From Cyrtodaria siliqua (lineage: Eukaryota; Mollusca; Bivalvia; Adapedonta; Hiatellidae): a stretch of 64,000 nucleotides of DNA. Below are positions 23,108-34,802 of the stretch, piece after piece. Location: contig JAWPHD010011017.1 in the NCBI GenBank assembly GCA_037043455.1, positions 23,626 through 87,625 on the forward strand, given 5' to 3'. Each line of letters begins with the position of its first letter. The first letter of the stretch is position 1. The notes beneath the pieces were generated by a model. The model made no database searches. It was not told where the DNA came from and saw nothing but the letters and a program-made list of their open reading frames with translations. A program made the position numbers and the translations under genes.

Positions 23108-23198
23108 CACACCCGTAGTCGGGAAGGTAAAGACGCATCGATTGAAACCTTCTCAGCTGACACCGCAGCCGGTTCGAATCCCACAGGAAGCTATTGTA
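23108..23198 (+). mobile_element. SINE-A head only (3'-truncated)
   Basis: The phrase AAACCTTCTCAGCTGACACC, the B box GGTTCGAATCCC and ACAGGAAGCT are recognisable. After that the SINE-A body is lost. A weak A-box-like stretch (GGGAAGGTAAAGACG) precedes it. This copy is a candidate solo tRNA-like head. Confidence 0.6.
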
Positions 23199-23229
23199 TG
23201 CTAGCATGTAAGTAGCATGTACATTATAG

Positions 23230-23825
23230 GATTGACACAGTGACTCTATAATTGAACAGACAAATAACTATATAAATATTTAGTTTCAAGTATAAACAAG
23301 AACAAATGTGAAGTTTGATAGCCTTCATATACATTTTAACAGGTTCCCCTAGAACCGATTCGAGGGCAAGCAAGACTGCACGACACAGTATTTGTCTATT
23401 CAGAAATAAATGCTCGCACAGGCGAAATCCGGTAAATCGAGATAACAGGTGCGACTCTATGACTGATGTACCGATCAATGCTTCCCCGATCGGAGAGTTT
23501 GTGGGGTGTCGGCACTTAAAAAAAATACGTACATACCTTATTAGTGTGCTCATGTCCCAAAATGTGTTTTGTTGCAGACGACAATAAGCAGACTTTTTAT
23601 TAAGGACACCGTCTTGCACCTTCATACAGACATGAGCATTTGTTACATCAAATGCAAATCTGAAATATATTTAACAATTAGCAAACTTGTTTAGACAAGT
23701 ATTAATTTGTGATTGCTAGTCATTAAAGCAGTATTACAATATATTAGAAAGTTAAGAAGGATTAAGAAAAATGTCAACTAAGAAAATAATGGAACTGTTT
23801 ATTATTAATACTAATTTACAAGTTG
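23230..23825. other. Nothing recognised
   Basis: Overlapping open frames on both strands at 23224-23625 (133 and 90 codons) overlap in opposite directions and show no domain features. I cannot support a gene. A weak GTAAGT-like donor is not evident. Confidence 0.4.
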
Positions 23826-23837
23826 TTATATAACTGC

Positions 23838-25175
23838 TACTGGTGTTGTAGTTGCTGATGCAGCGTATACAGATACTGATGTTGTTGCTGGAGATGCAGC
23901 GTATACAACTAATGTTGTTGTTGTTGTCCTGATGCAGCGTATACAGCTACTGCTGCTGTTGTTGCTGAAACAGGTATTCAACTACTGGTGTTGTTGTTGA
24001 TGATGCAGCGTATACAGCTACTATTGTTGCTGTTGTTATTGTAGCTGATGCAGCTTATACAGCTACTTGTGTTGTTGTTGCTGATGCAGCTTATACAGCT
24101 ACTGTTGTAGCTGTTGTTATTGTGGCTGATGCAGCTTATACAGCTACTGTTGTTGCTGTTGTTATTGTGGCTGATGCAGCTTATACAGCTACTGTTGATG
24201 TTGCTGTGGGTGATGTAGCTTATACAGCTATTGTTGTTGTTGTAGCTGATAGAGCTTATACAGCTACTGTTGATTTTGTGGCTGATGGAGCTTATACAGC
24301 TACTGTTGTTGCTGTTGTTATTGTGGCTGATGCAGCTTATACAGCTACTGTTGATATTGCTATGGGTGACGCAGCTTATACAGCTATTGTTGAAGTTGCT
24401 GTGGGTGACGCAGCTTATACAGCTACTGTTGATGTTGCTGTGGGTGACGCAGCTTATACAGCTACTGTTGATGTTGCTGTGGGTGATGCAGCTTATACAG
24501 CTATTGTTGTTGTTGTAGCTGATGGAGCTTATACAGCTACTGTTTATTGTGTAGCTGATGGATCTTATACAGCTACTGTTGTTGCTGTTGTTATTATGGC
24601 TGAGGCAGCTTATACAGCTACTGATGATGTTGTTGTTGTGGCTGACGCAGCTTACACAGCTACTGTTGTTGTTGTAGCTTATTGACCTTATACAGCTACT
24701 GATATTGTTGTTGTTGTTGTTGCTATGGTTGATGGAGCATATACTGCTACTGTTGTTATAGCTGCTGATACAACTACACAGCTACTGTTTTTAGTTTTGC
24801 TGCTGCAGCAGATACATATATTGCTGATGTGGATGCTGATACAGTTTATACAGTTACTTCTGTTGGTGTTGATTTTGCAGCTGAAAAAGCTACTGGTGTT
24901 GTTGCTGCTGATGGAGATTAAACAGCTACTGTAACTTTTGTGGCTGATGGAGCGTATACAGCTACTGTTGTTGCTGATGCATATTGTACTGCTACTGTTG
25001 TTGTTGTTGTTGTCGATGCAGCGGATACAGCTACTGTTGTTTTTGTGGCTGATGGAGGTTATACAGCTACTGATGATGCAGTTTATACAGCTATATTTGT
25101 TGCTGTTGCCTGTGCAGCTGATACAGCTACTGATGTTGTGTCTTGTGCATTTGTACAGCTTCTGTTTGTGTTATT
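23838..25175 (+). repeat. Trinucleotide-rich minisatellite (GATGCAGCTTATACAGCTAC units)
   Basis: A core of GATGCAGCTTATACAGCTAC is joined by runs of GTT, GCT and GTG triplets, giving units of about 30-45 bp, most of them multiples of 3. The largest frame (24122-24685, 187 codons) reads ADAAYTATV with Val/Ala-rich linkers. Other frames read long Leu runs. Frames break upstream and downstream through non-triplet changes. There is no signal peptide, upstream exon or conserved start, so I call it a repeat. Confidence 0.9.
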
Positions 25176-25199
25176 TTGAATATCTCTGGTGTTGAATTC

Positions 25200-26090
25200 A
25201 TATGCTATTGTCTGAAATAAATAAAAGCGATTAGAAAAGAAACAAACATTTTAAAAGTAAAGCAAATTTCATAAACTATGTAACAATGAAGATCTAATTT
25301 AAAATGTCGACCTCTAAAACGTTATAACTTCATAGATCCATCCACAAGAGATACATTCGTATCGAGGTAGCTCGAAGAGCAATAATTTAGAGATGTTTAA
25401 AGCGTTTTAATGATTAGCGCCTTAAAGAGCACTCTTTAGCCGCTAGTTAAGAGTTTCCGTGAAGACTGTTAGCTAACTAAAGGTGTGTCTTTCAGTACTG
25501 GTCTACAGCTTTCATCAAGTTCTGTCTGTGTGAGTTGTCTAAAAAAGCTGTGGTGTAAATTAAAAAGTAATACAATCGCCTAATGTTTAAACACACACCG
25601 CGGGAAATATTGCCTATCGTGGCTTTGACAAAAAATTATACAAAATATGAAACATGCATGGTTTTATGCAAGCGTAAAATAGCTGCCGAGAGACAAAAAA
25701 ATAACATAATAAAAGATCAAGTCACGGTTGTTAAAAACGTATTAAAAAAAAGTTGTCACAGAGACATAAACACGCCACGACTGTTTTTTCCAGATTTTTA
25801 CCATCAGTTATTCCTACCAAACATTTAGAATCAATGTGGGCGACCTCGCTTCTATCTGTTCAGATGCCTTACATATTGATTACAATTCACCCTTGTAACA
25901 CGACTTGCTAGAAGTACACATCAGCACAGAAATACAATTGTTCACATGTAAGGGATAGTGTGCGTTAGCGTTTGCATTACAACATAATATAAACTGTTCA
26001 CTGCTACCATGTGTAATTATAAGATTGAGTTATTAAAGTGAAAAATGTAAATGAATTGTTCATTGCTACCTTACATTAATGAAAACCATA
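25200..26090. other. Nothing recognised
   Basis: AT-rich sequence. The 81-codon frame at 25583-25828 (starting MFKHTPREILPIVALTKNYT) is basic and Lys-rich without a recognised domain, and there is no supporting splice or promoter evidence. Confidence 0.45.
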
Positions 26091-26107
26091 ATAATGAAAA
26101 AAATGAT

Positions 26108-26352
26108 GCAGTCTCCGTGGCCGACTGGTTAACGATGTTGCGTTGCAAACCTTCGCCTCTCACCGCTGCGGTTCGAATCCCGCTGGGAGCTCGACTTGTG
26201 AGGAAGTGTCGATATTTACGGATAGCGGAAGGTGTACAGTACTGGTTCTACCCAGGAAATGTGGGGTGGTCTGCTTCCACCACAAAACATCGACCGTCAT
26301 ATATAACCTTACATGTGTTGGACATGACGTAAAACACCATACAAACAAATAA
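26108..26352 (+). mobile_element. SINE-A, full-length reference copy
   Basis: The A box TGGCCGACTGGTTAA (26118-26132) and B box GGTTCGAATCC (26170-26180) define a Pol III promoter. The body GGGAGCTCGACTTGTGAGGA, TACAGTACTGGTTCTACCCA and CTGCTTCCACCAC follows. The tail is GACATGACGTAAAACACCAT then ACAAACAAATAATAATG. SINEs of this type are transcribed by Pol III and copied by a LINE partner. The partner is not seen here. The 93- and 69-codon frames inside are shadows. Confidence 0.9.
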
Positions 26353-26389
26353 TAATGAAAATTTAAAAAAAAAGGAAAAGTATATCAGC

Positions 26390-26452
26390 ATGCTTGAACC
26401 CTCACTTCCCCGCCACGAACACGACGCCTCAACCAACTGCGCTACAGAGATT
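26390..26452 (-). mobile_element. tRNA-like SINE head, minus strand
   Basis: On the minus strand CTGTAGCGCAGTTGGTTGAG gives a good A box, and AGGGTTCAAGCATGC an approximate B box. It lies right after the SINE-A tail in opposite orientation. The arms do not fold into a complete tRNA. A diverged SINE head or tRNA pseudogene are both possible. Confidence 0.45.
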
Positions 26453-26459
26453 AACGAAC

Positions 26460-28410
26460 GTTTTGTTGGTAATATACATGTCATAATTATCGCAAGCTAC
26501 ACATCAGTAGACTCATCTACGAAAACGTTATTTCAGCAAGTAAAACGGTAACCTTTGAACATAGCAAAAATATGTGTTTATACCATTCAAGTTGTTTTGA
26601 CGAGTTCACTAGGAATTGAAGTTGTAATGCATGCTTATCGTCAACTACATGATTCGCAGTCTGTTAACCATAGACAAACACAAAACCCATATAATGATTC
26701 GGCAGCAGAATAAGATTAATTACTATCAAAAATGTAACTTATGATATATAGTGTTATATATCACGTGGTACGGATAACTGGAATCTTAAAACAAATATCA
26801 GCCATGAAGGTAGATGTTAACTTTGTATATTTGTCAATTAATAATGGCAACTAAAATATAGATTTTATTTAAAATGTCATCACTATGACTCAATACCCGT
26901 ATCCCTTTCTTAATGCATAGAATTGGACCCCATTTCTAAAAAAATAAGTTAGGTAATATAAGTTGCCAGTTAAAATGGAAAAAGGAATATCCTAGATATA
27001 TAAAACAGCAAAACAACATTTTGGAGCTAGTTACGTAACCGAAATGTTGGTATCAAACCCTAGACAATTTCACCAAACTGTCCTTGAATGTATATCAGAT
27101 CTTGATGTTAGATACATGTATGACATGATAATAATACATACCCTACTCCGAGGTTCAAATTTAGAATACGTAAATAGATGATATTGCAAGATAAGGAAAA
27201 TCGCACTCATCATGACATATTGGGCACACAGGGAAACAAAGAAAAACAGTATAGTATAGCTTCATGTTTGAGCAGAGTTTTTCTCATTATGCATATCACT
27301 AACGGGCATCATTAAATATTGTACAATATCATCGTCTCTATTCATATCATGCTCTGGCAATAACGAAAACAGGAGCCCCAGTTGATCTCTCTAAATTCAA
27401 AATCGGCGACAAGGGACAGTTGTTAAGTACGGCAGCTTTTTAAGAAAATAACTAATTATACGGACCAGTGATGTTCTTGTACATGGGAAATTAGGGTGGT
27501 TTTCCATTTAAGCATCATCGACGTTATTACTTTTATATTTGCAACTCGTTCTTAAAGACAAGTCTAGAAATAGACATGTTACATAAGAAATTCTTCTTAA
27601 TAGTCTATATAGCAGGTGTCTTGAAGCGCACGTAACGCGGACCTTATAACTATCCGATAGCGCGTATCTTCACTTGGCTAGCTTAAAGCAGACCTAAAGA
27701 GCTGTCTTCAAGTGTTCAATTAGTGATTACTATTTTCTTGATCACTGTATTTTACCATTGATTTCTACATGCATGTATACTAGTTGGTGTACGCATTCTT
27801 AATGCAAAGATAATTGGAAAATAGAAAATGGCTGCTGGATGGCTCTTTGAAGTTTCAACGACCACTTTTGTACACATTCAATAGTTATATGAAAACTTTA
27901 ACCAGACTTGGAAACTATTTAATTTTAAATACAGTTATACAGAGAAATACTCAGAATTGAATTTATCTTTCTTTCTCGTGTTCATATGCATGACAACAGT
28001 AAGAACAACTTCTCGGAATTTTAAAAGCATTATAGTTAAATCTCTCCCGTAAGTCAGAATGATATACATATGAAATGTTTCACAACAACATGTGCACATG
28101 TGTTATTTAACGACTTTAATCACTAATCAGTAGCGTTATTACTTACCGGTCATGCCCAATCTTTGCTGCTCTAAAGTAAAATACCATTTAAGCCAGTGGT
28201 AGGAGCGTGAGAGGAGTTGCATCGTACATTACCTCTCATGAGCAGATTCAATAAAACCGAGTCTACTACTGTTCTCTTTTGTTTATGTTTGTTGTTTCCA
28301 TTATATCCTCTTTTCAGTATTTATTGACATTCTCACTATCGTTTGTTTAGTGCAGTGTGGTGACTGTAAAACTCCCCGACTACAAATCGTTCTATATACC
28401 GGTATTCTAT
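26460..28410. other. ~2 kb AT-rich, nothing recognised
   Basis: No repeats, element ends or exons are seen on either strand, and no open frame of 60 or more codons occurs. It is the longest stretch without a recognised feature. Confidence 0.5.
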
Positions 28411-28417
28411 ATATCTC

Positions 28418-28655
28418 TAACGTCTTCGTGGCCGTGATGGTAAAAAAAACACGCTGCGTTTGATCGCCTTCCAATCCCACTGGGAGCTCGACTTGTTAAG
28501 TGAGAACGTGTCGATTCTTACGGATGCGGAAGATTTACAGTACTGGTTCTGCTCAGGGAAAGGTGGGTGGTATGAGGCAGACCACCACTAAAATCGACCG
28601 TCATAGATAGCCTAAAATGCGTAGAAAATTATGTAAAACAACATTCAACCATTTA
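28418..28655 (+). mobile_element. SINE-A copy, diverged
   Basis: Head GTCTTCGTGGCCGTGATGG (degraded A box), a damaged B box (CTTCCAATCCC), the body GGGAGCTCGACTTGTTAAGT and TTTACAGTACTGGTTCTGCT, and the tail TTATGTAAAACAACATTCAA. Several promoter bases are altered, so it is probably dead. Confidence 0.8.
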
Positions 28656-28659
28656 TATA

Positions 28660-29795
28660 TCTCCCACAGCCATGACCGTTCCTCAAATACAATTATGCAT
28701 CGTTTGATACGAACCAAACGTTTATAAGGACTGGATGCGGCTATGAATATCATTCAAGGGTAACCCGACTTGATAAATGTGTGAACATATTAAACTGGAC
28801 GTTGCATGTAAACATATTCAAATATATAATAAGTTATAATTAGACATGTTGCTTAAGTACAGTGTTTCTTCAATTCCGACATACTAAGTACAGCTTGTAG
28901 GCATCCGACACTGGTGTTTATGTCTGCATTTATTACTGGCCAGTCATGCCGATAAGCGTGTATGCATCCAACACAGGTGCCTATGTCTGCATTTATCACT
29001 GTCATTGTAACATAGACAGCACAATTATAGTGTAAAAGAGACCTGTGGCATCGCGCTTTTTTTTTTTAATCTTTATTAATAATAAGTAGTGCATTATATG
29101 CTTGCACGTTTACATTTAAGGTAATGTTGGATTAATGGCCTAGGCGATAGTTTTTTTTATTCAAGATTGCTGTGTCCTTAAAACAAAGGTAGTTCGAATC
29201 GCTGTTTGTGATCTATAGTGTTGTTTAGTTAGCATTTACACTCTAATGTACCCATTTGCGTTTGCGGTAGTGGTCATACTACACCAATTCATTTTCCATA
29301 TGCCTACCTTATAGCTCTAAGCTCTGTACTTAGTTCCCTAATATAGGAAGCTATATTTTTTATTACTTGTTTTGAAAGACCTATCTTAGTTTTATCAAAA
29401 AAACCCATAAAGAAGCCATACATTGAGTATGTTTTGAAAAAGCTGTTTGGGTCGGATGGTGCTGACCCACCTACTTGCATGTAGAAACATGAGGAAAATG
29501 TAAAATATAATTCTTTCTTTGATTATGCAACACATTATGAATACATTGCACAAATGTATGATTTAACCTTTATAAGTACTCTTCAAAAGTTGAATTTTAA
29601 CTTTTTAGCAAGATTTTTCGGTTTGTTTACCTTGACAACCAATCAAAATTAAGAGATTCTGTGTAATAGCTCCGAATTTACCCTGGAACATTTTCCCTGC
29701 CCGCCTATTGGTTGGTAATTGGTGTAGTCTGATCTAAATAGTACCTATTGGTTCCATGTTTACACCCTGAAATGTTGTATGTGTGGACTTGTTGA
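28660..29795. other. AT-rich, with a possible half MITE at 29110-29181
   Basis: TTCAAGATTGCTGTGTCCTT followed by AA at about 29162-29181 matches the right end of the TTAA MITE at 8886. Its left end is not recognisable. The rest shows a small direct repeat (CAACACAGGTGCCTATGTCT versus CGACACTGGTGTTTATGTCT near 28910 and 28970) and nothing else. Confidence 0.4.
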
Positions 29796-29796
29796 A

Positions 29797-29945
29797 AGTG
29801 CGGGACATTGACTTAGGTGTCTAAGTATTAAAAGTGCGGGACGCTGTTTGAGGTGTCGACATATTGCGGGACGCTGTCTGAGGTGTCGACATATTGCGGG
29901 ACGCTGTCTGAGGTGCCGACATATTGCGGGACGCTGTTATAAAAG
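29797..29945 (+). repeat. 30-bp tandem repeat, about 4.5 copies
   Basis: GCGGGACGCTGTCTGAGGTG followed by TCGACATATT is repeated at about 29838, 29867, 29897 and 29927. A degenerate first unit (GCGGGACATTGACTTAGGTG) is near 29801. Confidence 0.85.
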
Positions 29946-30138
29946 TTGGCGTGTAGAAAGTACGGAACGCTTTGACAATCACTTGGTACCAAATCCATAA
30001 TGAGATCAGAGGTGGAATTCTCCTATGTTATATAGTAAGTTATGTTTCTTCTTTGAATGCTTTTAAAAATAAAAATGGTGAGATTTCTAACATTTTTTGA
30101 TTGCAACATTTCTATAAATTGAGGATCTTACATGAATA

Positions 30139-30251
30139 CTCTTTCATTATTGAATTTATTAAACGTGTTGGCAAAACGATATAATGCAAGGCTCTTGCCG
30201 AGCATTATATCATTTTTGCTAACGAGTTTAATAAATTCAATAATGAATGAG
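30139..30251. repeat. Long hairpin (foldback)
   Basis: The left arm TTCATTATTGAATTTATTAA plus TTGGCAAAACGATATAATGC mirrors the right arm GCATTATATCATTTTTGCTA plus TTTAATAAATTCAATAATGA, giving about 48 paired bases with a few mismatches. The centre is AAGGCTCTTGCCGA. It is similar in architecture to 167-320. No target duplication or frame is evident. Confidence 0.8.
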
Positions 30252-30621
30252 AACGAATGTTAGATTCTATTTATCACATAACTCACTTTTATTGCATTTT
30301 GCCTGTCGCTTTAACACGCGAAACCGAAATAAACTGTGGGAATTGGATCATAGTCATTATCGATTTCTTTTTTACAGCGCATACTAGGCTCATTTGCATA
30401 CTTATATAACTAGTGGTATATCGAAAGTTATTCCACTCCCAAACCGTAAGTTATGTGATAAATTATGTATCTTTAGTATTTTCCAATAAAACGTTTTAAT
30501 ATACACCTCCCTGAATTCCCGATAAAGTGGACATTCTAGTATACAATGAATAGATATATTCAACAGCTTACACGCACACCTTGATCTACTTTTACTGTAC
30601 ATTTTCTTGGCCATCACATTT

Positions 30622-31024
30622 TGGGTTCTATGGGAGCCAAAAAGATGACATTATTTATGTAATCCTTTAGATAATACTCTACGGAAACCAGTGTCTAAAT
30701 TTGATTAAACTAGTATAAGCAATATAAGAGATATAGACCTGTAAACAGGAAATTGCAAATTTTAAAACGTTGGGTTTCGTGAGAGCCCCTGGATTATAGG
30801 GACCAAAATTACATATGCAGCCCTTAAGATACTACTATAAGAAAGGTAATGCCCAAATCTGCTTTAGCTAGGACATACAATGTAAAAAATAGACCTGTAA
30901 ACACAACGAGAAACAAAAACAAACTGTAAACACGACTGGGACACCGACACTGACGCCAACACTGACGCCGACACCGACGCCGGAGTGAGTACATAAGCCT
31001 TATTCTTCGAATAGTAGAGCTAAT
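30622..31024 (-). mobile_element. Repeat-carrying element 3, head plus two units (minus strand)
   Basis: Read on the minus strand from 31024: TTAGCTCTACTATTC, loop GAA, then GAATAAGGCTTATG. This is the same head plan as elements 1 and 2 with a different stem. It is followed by a GGCGTCGGTGTCGGCGTCAG-type microsatellite (30943-30983). Two ~170-bp repeat units follow (TAGACCTGTAAACA at about 30734 and 30891 on the plus strand). No tail hairpin is recognised at the other end, so it is truncated or the end lies further out. Confidence 0.5.
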
Positions 31025-31029
31025 ACATA

Positions 31030-31795
31030 CGCCAGATCATATTATAAAATGTGTACATAATATAATAACTTACCCACACTGAATCAATGCAATGCTCCTA
31101 GAAAGACATCTTTGACGTTCCATAGAAATCAATGCTGCTGAATATTCGAGCTAAATATGAGTGACAGAACCTAAGGTATCTTGCTCCTAAATGAATGAAT
31201 CGAAATGTTATGTAACGATCCAAAGGCAATAAAACAATGCATTTTTCCCGAATACTTAGATAACAATAATAAAACACTGCAGCGTGCTCATGAGGTTGAA
31301 TGAAATGGAATAGGGTAAAGAGACTTACTACATCTATTCATCCGTCCATATCTAAATCAGACATCCAACTGACTTGTTGTGAATTTTTTCTCGGCCTATA
31401 CGTGATGTACCTCGAAGATTAGAACCATTAAAAAGCAAAACGGCCGAATTAATCGACTAAATTCGACTCAGCTGTCCGTTGATGGCTTATGCTCGTGCAC
31501 GGTGGTGAGTGGATTTTTAACACAAAGACCCAATCAGTATAGTAACATATATAAAGCCTTTGTTATTCTGCCAGGGGGCATATACATTCAATTACATATT
31601 ACACATTTAACTTTAAACGCAAACCAGGTGCAGACCAAGAAGGGCAATTCTGAGGGAATCTCTAATCTTGGCACCTCTGTACAAATGGGCCTAGAGAATT
31701 GTTTTGTTGATGGACCCCAACCACACAGAACCACCCACGGCAACCCAGCACCGCCCCAAGTCTCGTTCCTGAGATGTGCAACATAAAACACAGTA
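31030..31795. other. Nothing recognised
   Basis: The 94-codon frame at 31502-31786 (start MVSGFLTQRPNQYSNIYKAF) overlaps an open frame on the other strand and has no domain features. I do not support it as a gene. Confidence 0.4.
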
Positions 31796-31820
31796 TATAT
31801 ATATATATATATATATATAT
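31796..31820. repeat. (TA)n microsatellite
   Basis: About 12 TA dinucleotides in a row, just before a G-rich transition into the satellite. Confidence 0.95.
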
Positions 31821-31904
31821 CTATATTATTTTTGTAAGGGTGGGGTGGAGGGGTGGGGCGTGGGATGGGGGAGTGAAGGGGATGTCAAATGATTTTTACG
31901 AGCT

Positions 31905-33168
31905 GACACGCTGATCCTGGATCCGCGTTGTCAGTTGCACGTTTACGTGGGGTGGGGTGTAGTGGGGTGGGGGAGACGTCGTTATATGCTTGGCCTTAAG
32001 GCTAATCCTGGATCCGCGTAATCAGTTGCACGTTTACGTGGGGTGGGGTGTGGTGGGGTGGGGGAGATGTCGTTATATGCTTGGCCTTAAGGCTAATCCC
32101 GGATCCGCGTAATCAGTTGCACGTTTACGTGGGGTGGGGTGTGGTGGGGTGGGGAGACGTCGTTATATGCTTGGCCTTAAGGCTAATCCTGGATCCGCGT
32201 AATCAGTTGCACGTTTACGTGGGGTGGGGTGTGGTGGGATGGGGAGACGTCGTTATATGCTTGGCCTTAAGGCTAATCCTGGATCCGCGTAATCAGTTGC
32301 ACGTTTGCGTGGGGTGGGGTGGGGGGGACGTCGTTATATGCTCGGCCTTAAGGCTAATCCTGGATCCGCGTAATCAGTTGCACGTTTACGTGGGTCGGGT
32401 TGTGGTGGGGTGGGGGAGACGTCGTTATATGCTTGGCCTTAAGGCTAATCCTGGATCCCCGTAATTAGTTGCGCGTTTACGTGGTGTGGGGTGTGGTGGG
32501 GTGGGGGAGACGTCGTTATATGCTTGGCCTTAAGGCTAATCCTGGATCCGCGTAAACAGTTGCACGTTTACGTGGGGTGGGGTGTGGTGGGGTGGGGGAG
32601 ACGTCGTTATATGCTTGGCCTTAAGGCTAATCCTGGATCCGCGTAAAAAGTTGCACGTTTACGTGATATGGGGTGTGGTAGGGTGGGGGGAGACGTCGTT
32701 ATATGCTTGGCCTTAAGGCTAATCCTGGATCCGCGTAAACAGTTTGCACGTTTACGTGGGGTGGGGTGTGGTGGGGGAGACGTCGTTATATGCTTGGCTT
32801 TAAGGCTAATCCTGGATCCGCGTAATTAGTTGCACGTTTACGTGGGGTGGGGTGTGGCGTGGTAGGGGAGACGTCGTTATATGCTTGGCCTTAAGGCTAA
32901 TCCTGGATCCGCGTAATCAGTTGCACATTTACGTGGGGTGGGGTGTGGTGGGGTGGGGGAGACGTCGTTATATGCTTGGCCTTAAGGCTAATCCTGGATC
33001 CGCGTAAACAGTTGCACGTCTACGTGGGGTGGGGTGTGGTGTGGTGGGGGAGACGTCGCTATATGCTTGGCCTTAAGGCTAATCCTGGATCCACGTAAAC
33101 AGTTGCACGTTTACGTGGGGTGGGGTGTGGTGGGGTGGGGGAGACGTCACTATATGCTTGGCCTTAAG
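31905..33168 (+). repeat. ~90-bp satellite, 14 units, one G-quadruplex motif per unit
   Basis: The unit is CCTGGATCCGCGTAATCAGT, TGCACGTTTACGT, a G-rich block, GACGTCGTTATATGCTTGGC and CTTAAGGCTAAT. The G-rich block is GGGG T GGGG TGTGGT GGGG T GGGGG in the common form. That gives four G-runs of 4 or more with loops of 1, about 6 and 1 nt. Blocks start at about 31948, 32039, 32130, 32220, 32310 and so on to about 33116. Length varies from 81 to 95 bp by changes in the G-block, so the 138-codon frame at 32048-32464 exists only where consecutive units are multiples of 3. Each unit has a GGATCC and a GCCTTAAGGC palindrome. Confidence 0.95.
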
Positions 33169-33179
33169 GCAGCACATAT

Positions 33180-34795
33180 TCTATTAAATCACCTGCTGCA
33201 CATGTAATGTATTCAGAGGAGGTAATATACGCATTCAGTTATGTTCCAAAATGAGGCTACTTCGAAGAGTAATTAGTAGCAAATACAAACACAAGATACT
33301 TTTTGTTATGGCCGGGCACCCTACCACCCTCCCTAATACCCTAATCCTGTATCAGCGCAATTCAGTTAAAATCTATGTGTATTTGGGGTGGAGTAACATT
33401 TGCCATTCACTACCCGCTACCCCAGTTCAGTTGTTCCCACCCCGCACCCCCTCCACCTCCACAGACAAATAAATAAATAATAATTATAATAATATAATGC
33501 GAATCAATTCTAAATTATATTTTTCTAAAGTAAACAAATACAAATTATATTATTTCAACGCATATTTGTACAAGCTTACAACACGTATCATAAATGATTG
33601 GATTTATGTTGTTTCTACAAATTCGTGTGCATGTGGTTATGCAATCATTTATATTTTCATCTTCTTCTCGGACCCACCAACCTCCGATTCCTTCACGGAT
33701 AAAAAATACATTGTTCGTGTGACCATGACGATACAATTACTTCATACAGACATGACCATATAGCTAATTTTGTCTGAAGGACAAGCTATAGGCGGTAGAA
33801 AAACACAGTTTAATAAACATAGTTATGGTATTTTGAATTAAAGGGAATGTAGCGACAGCCAAACTATCGGTATTATTGAGGCTTGAAAAAAGTGTGAAAG
33901 AATTATCATAATCGGATGATAAACAATATTAAAATTAAAAATGCTTTTTAAAACACACAATGTAATGGACGTTACTAGAAACAAACATTGTTCACATCAT
34001 GGACACATATGGCTGTGATATAATAATTTTCGGATATAACATCTATAATTTCTTATGTCAACAATCTTCATTTAAAAACATAACCTATGATGATGTAGGC
34101 TTAATAACGCAGATATCCATCTGTATACGTATTTATCATTCCACAATCAGTGCCTTCACAACTGTTGATAATGATAATAAATTCGTTGTCAATGTCATTC
34201 AGAAAATAAAAATAAAAATAAGAACGAAACACTCGCCCTGACGAACACCTAAGAAACAATCAAAATCTGAGCCCAAGCTGGTTTGGTATTTAATCCTCGA
34301 TGTAATATTTGGGTACATATACATGAGGACATCCACCCCAAACTCTAAATATCAAAGATTCTCCCTCGTTTTCGGATGGGAATTCCCTAGTCATCTATGG
34401 CGTAGGGGCACCGCCTTCCCTAAAGCTATAAAACAGGCATTCCGCGATCCCTTCATGTGGCAGTGAACTCCTTTTAACCCGTGTCGCGATCCCTTATAAA
34501 TGATTTAAAACACTCATTTTCTCAGTGTAAATTAATGGCATATCTGAACAAATAACGCATTGAGGGATGAACTGACAAACATAAATCCTTACGTCCTGAT
34601 TAGAGTGTTTTATAAGGATTAGAGGAGCAAAGATGTTAACTATCTTCCCGATAAGTGGTGAATTCAGCCATGCGTACGAAGACTTTGCAGGGGAGAACCT
34701 AGTGTGTGAGTGAGGGAGTGGGTTTGGGGTGAGGGTGCGGAAGCATCCCATCCCTCCAAAAAACCTAAACAGTTGTGAACATGTACTTGATTTTG
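33180..34795. other. Nothing recognised
   Basis: AT-rich with C-rich patches near 33320 and 33430. CAAAGGGAATGTAGCG-like sequence at 33838-33856 matches one arm of the small hairpin at 45846. Frames at 33497-33763 and 33999-34241 are featureless. Confidence 0.4.
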
Positions 34796-34802
34796 ATCTG
34801 AA

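Noticed and set aside
23224..23625. 133-codon minus-strand frame as a gene
   Set aside because: A 90-codon frame overlaps it on the other strand, composition is unremarkable, and no motif or splice evidence supports it.
24122..24685. 187-residue Ala/Val-rich secreted or structural protein
   Set aside because: No signal peptide or supporting exons. Flanking units of the same repeat are out of frame and the sequence is driven by GTT/GCT triplets.
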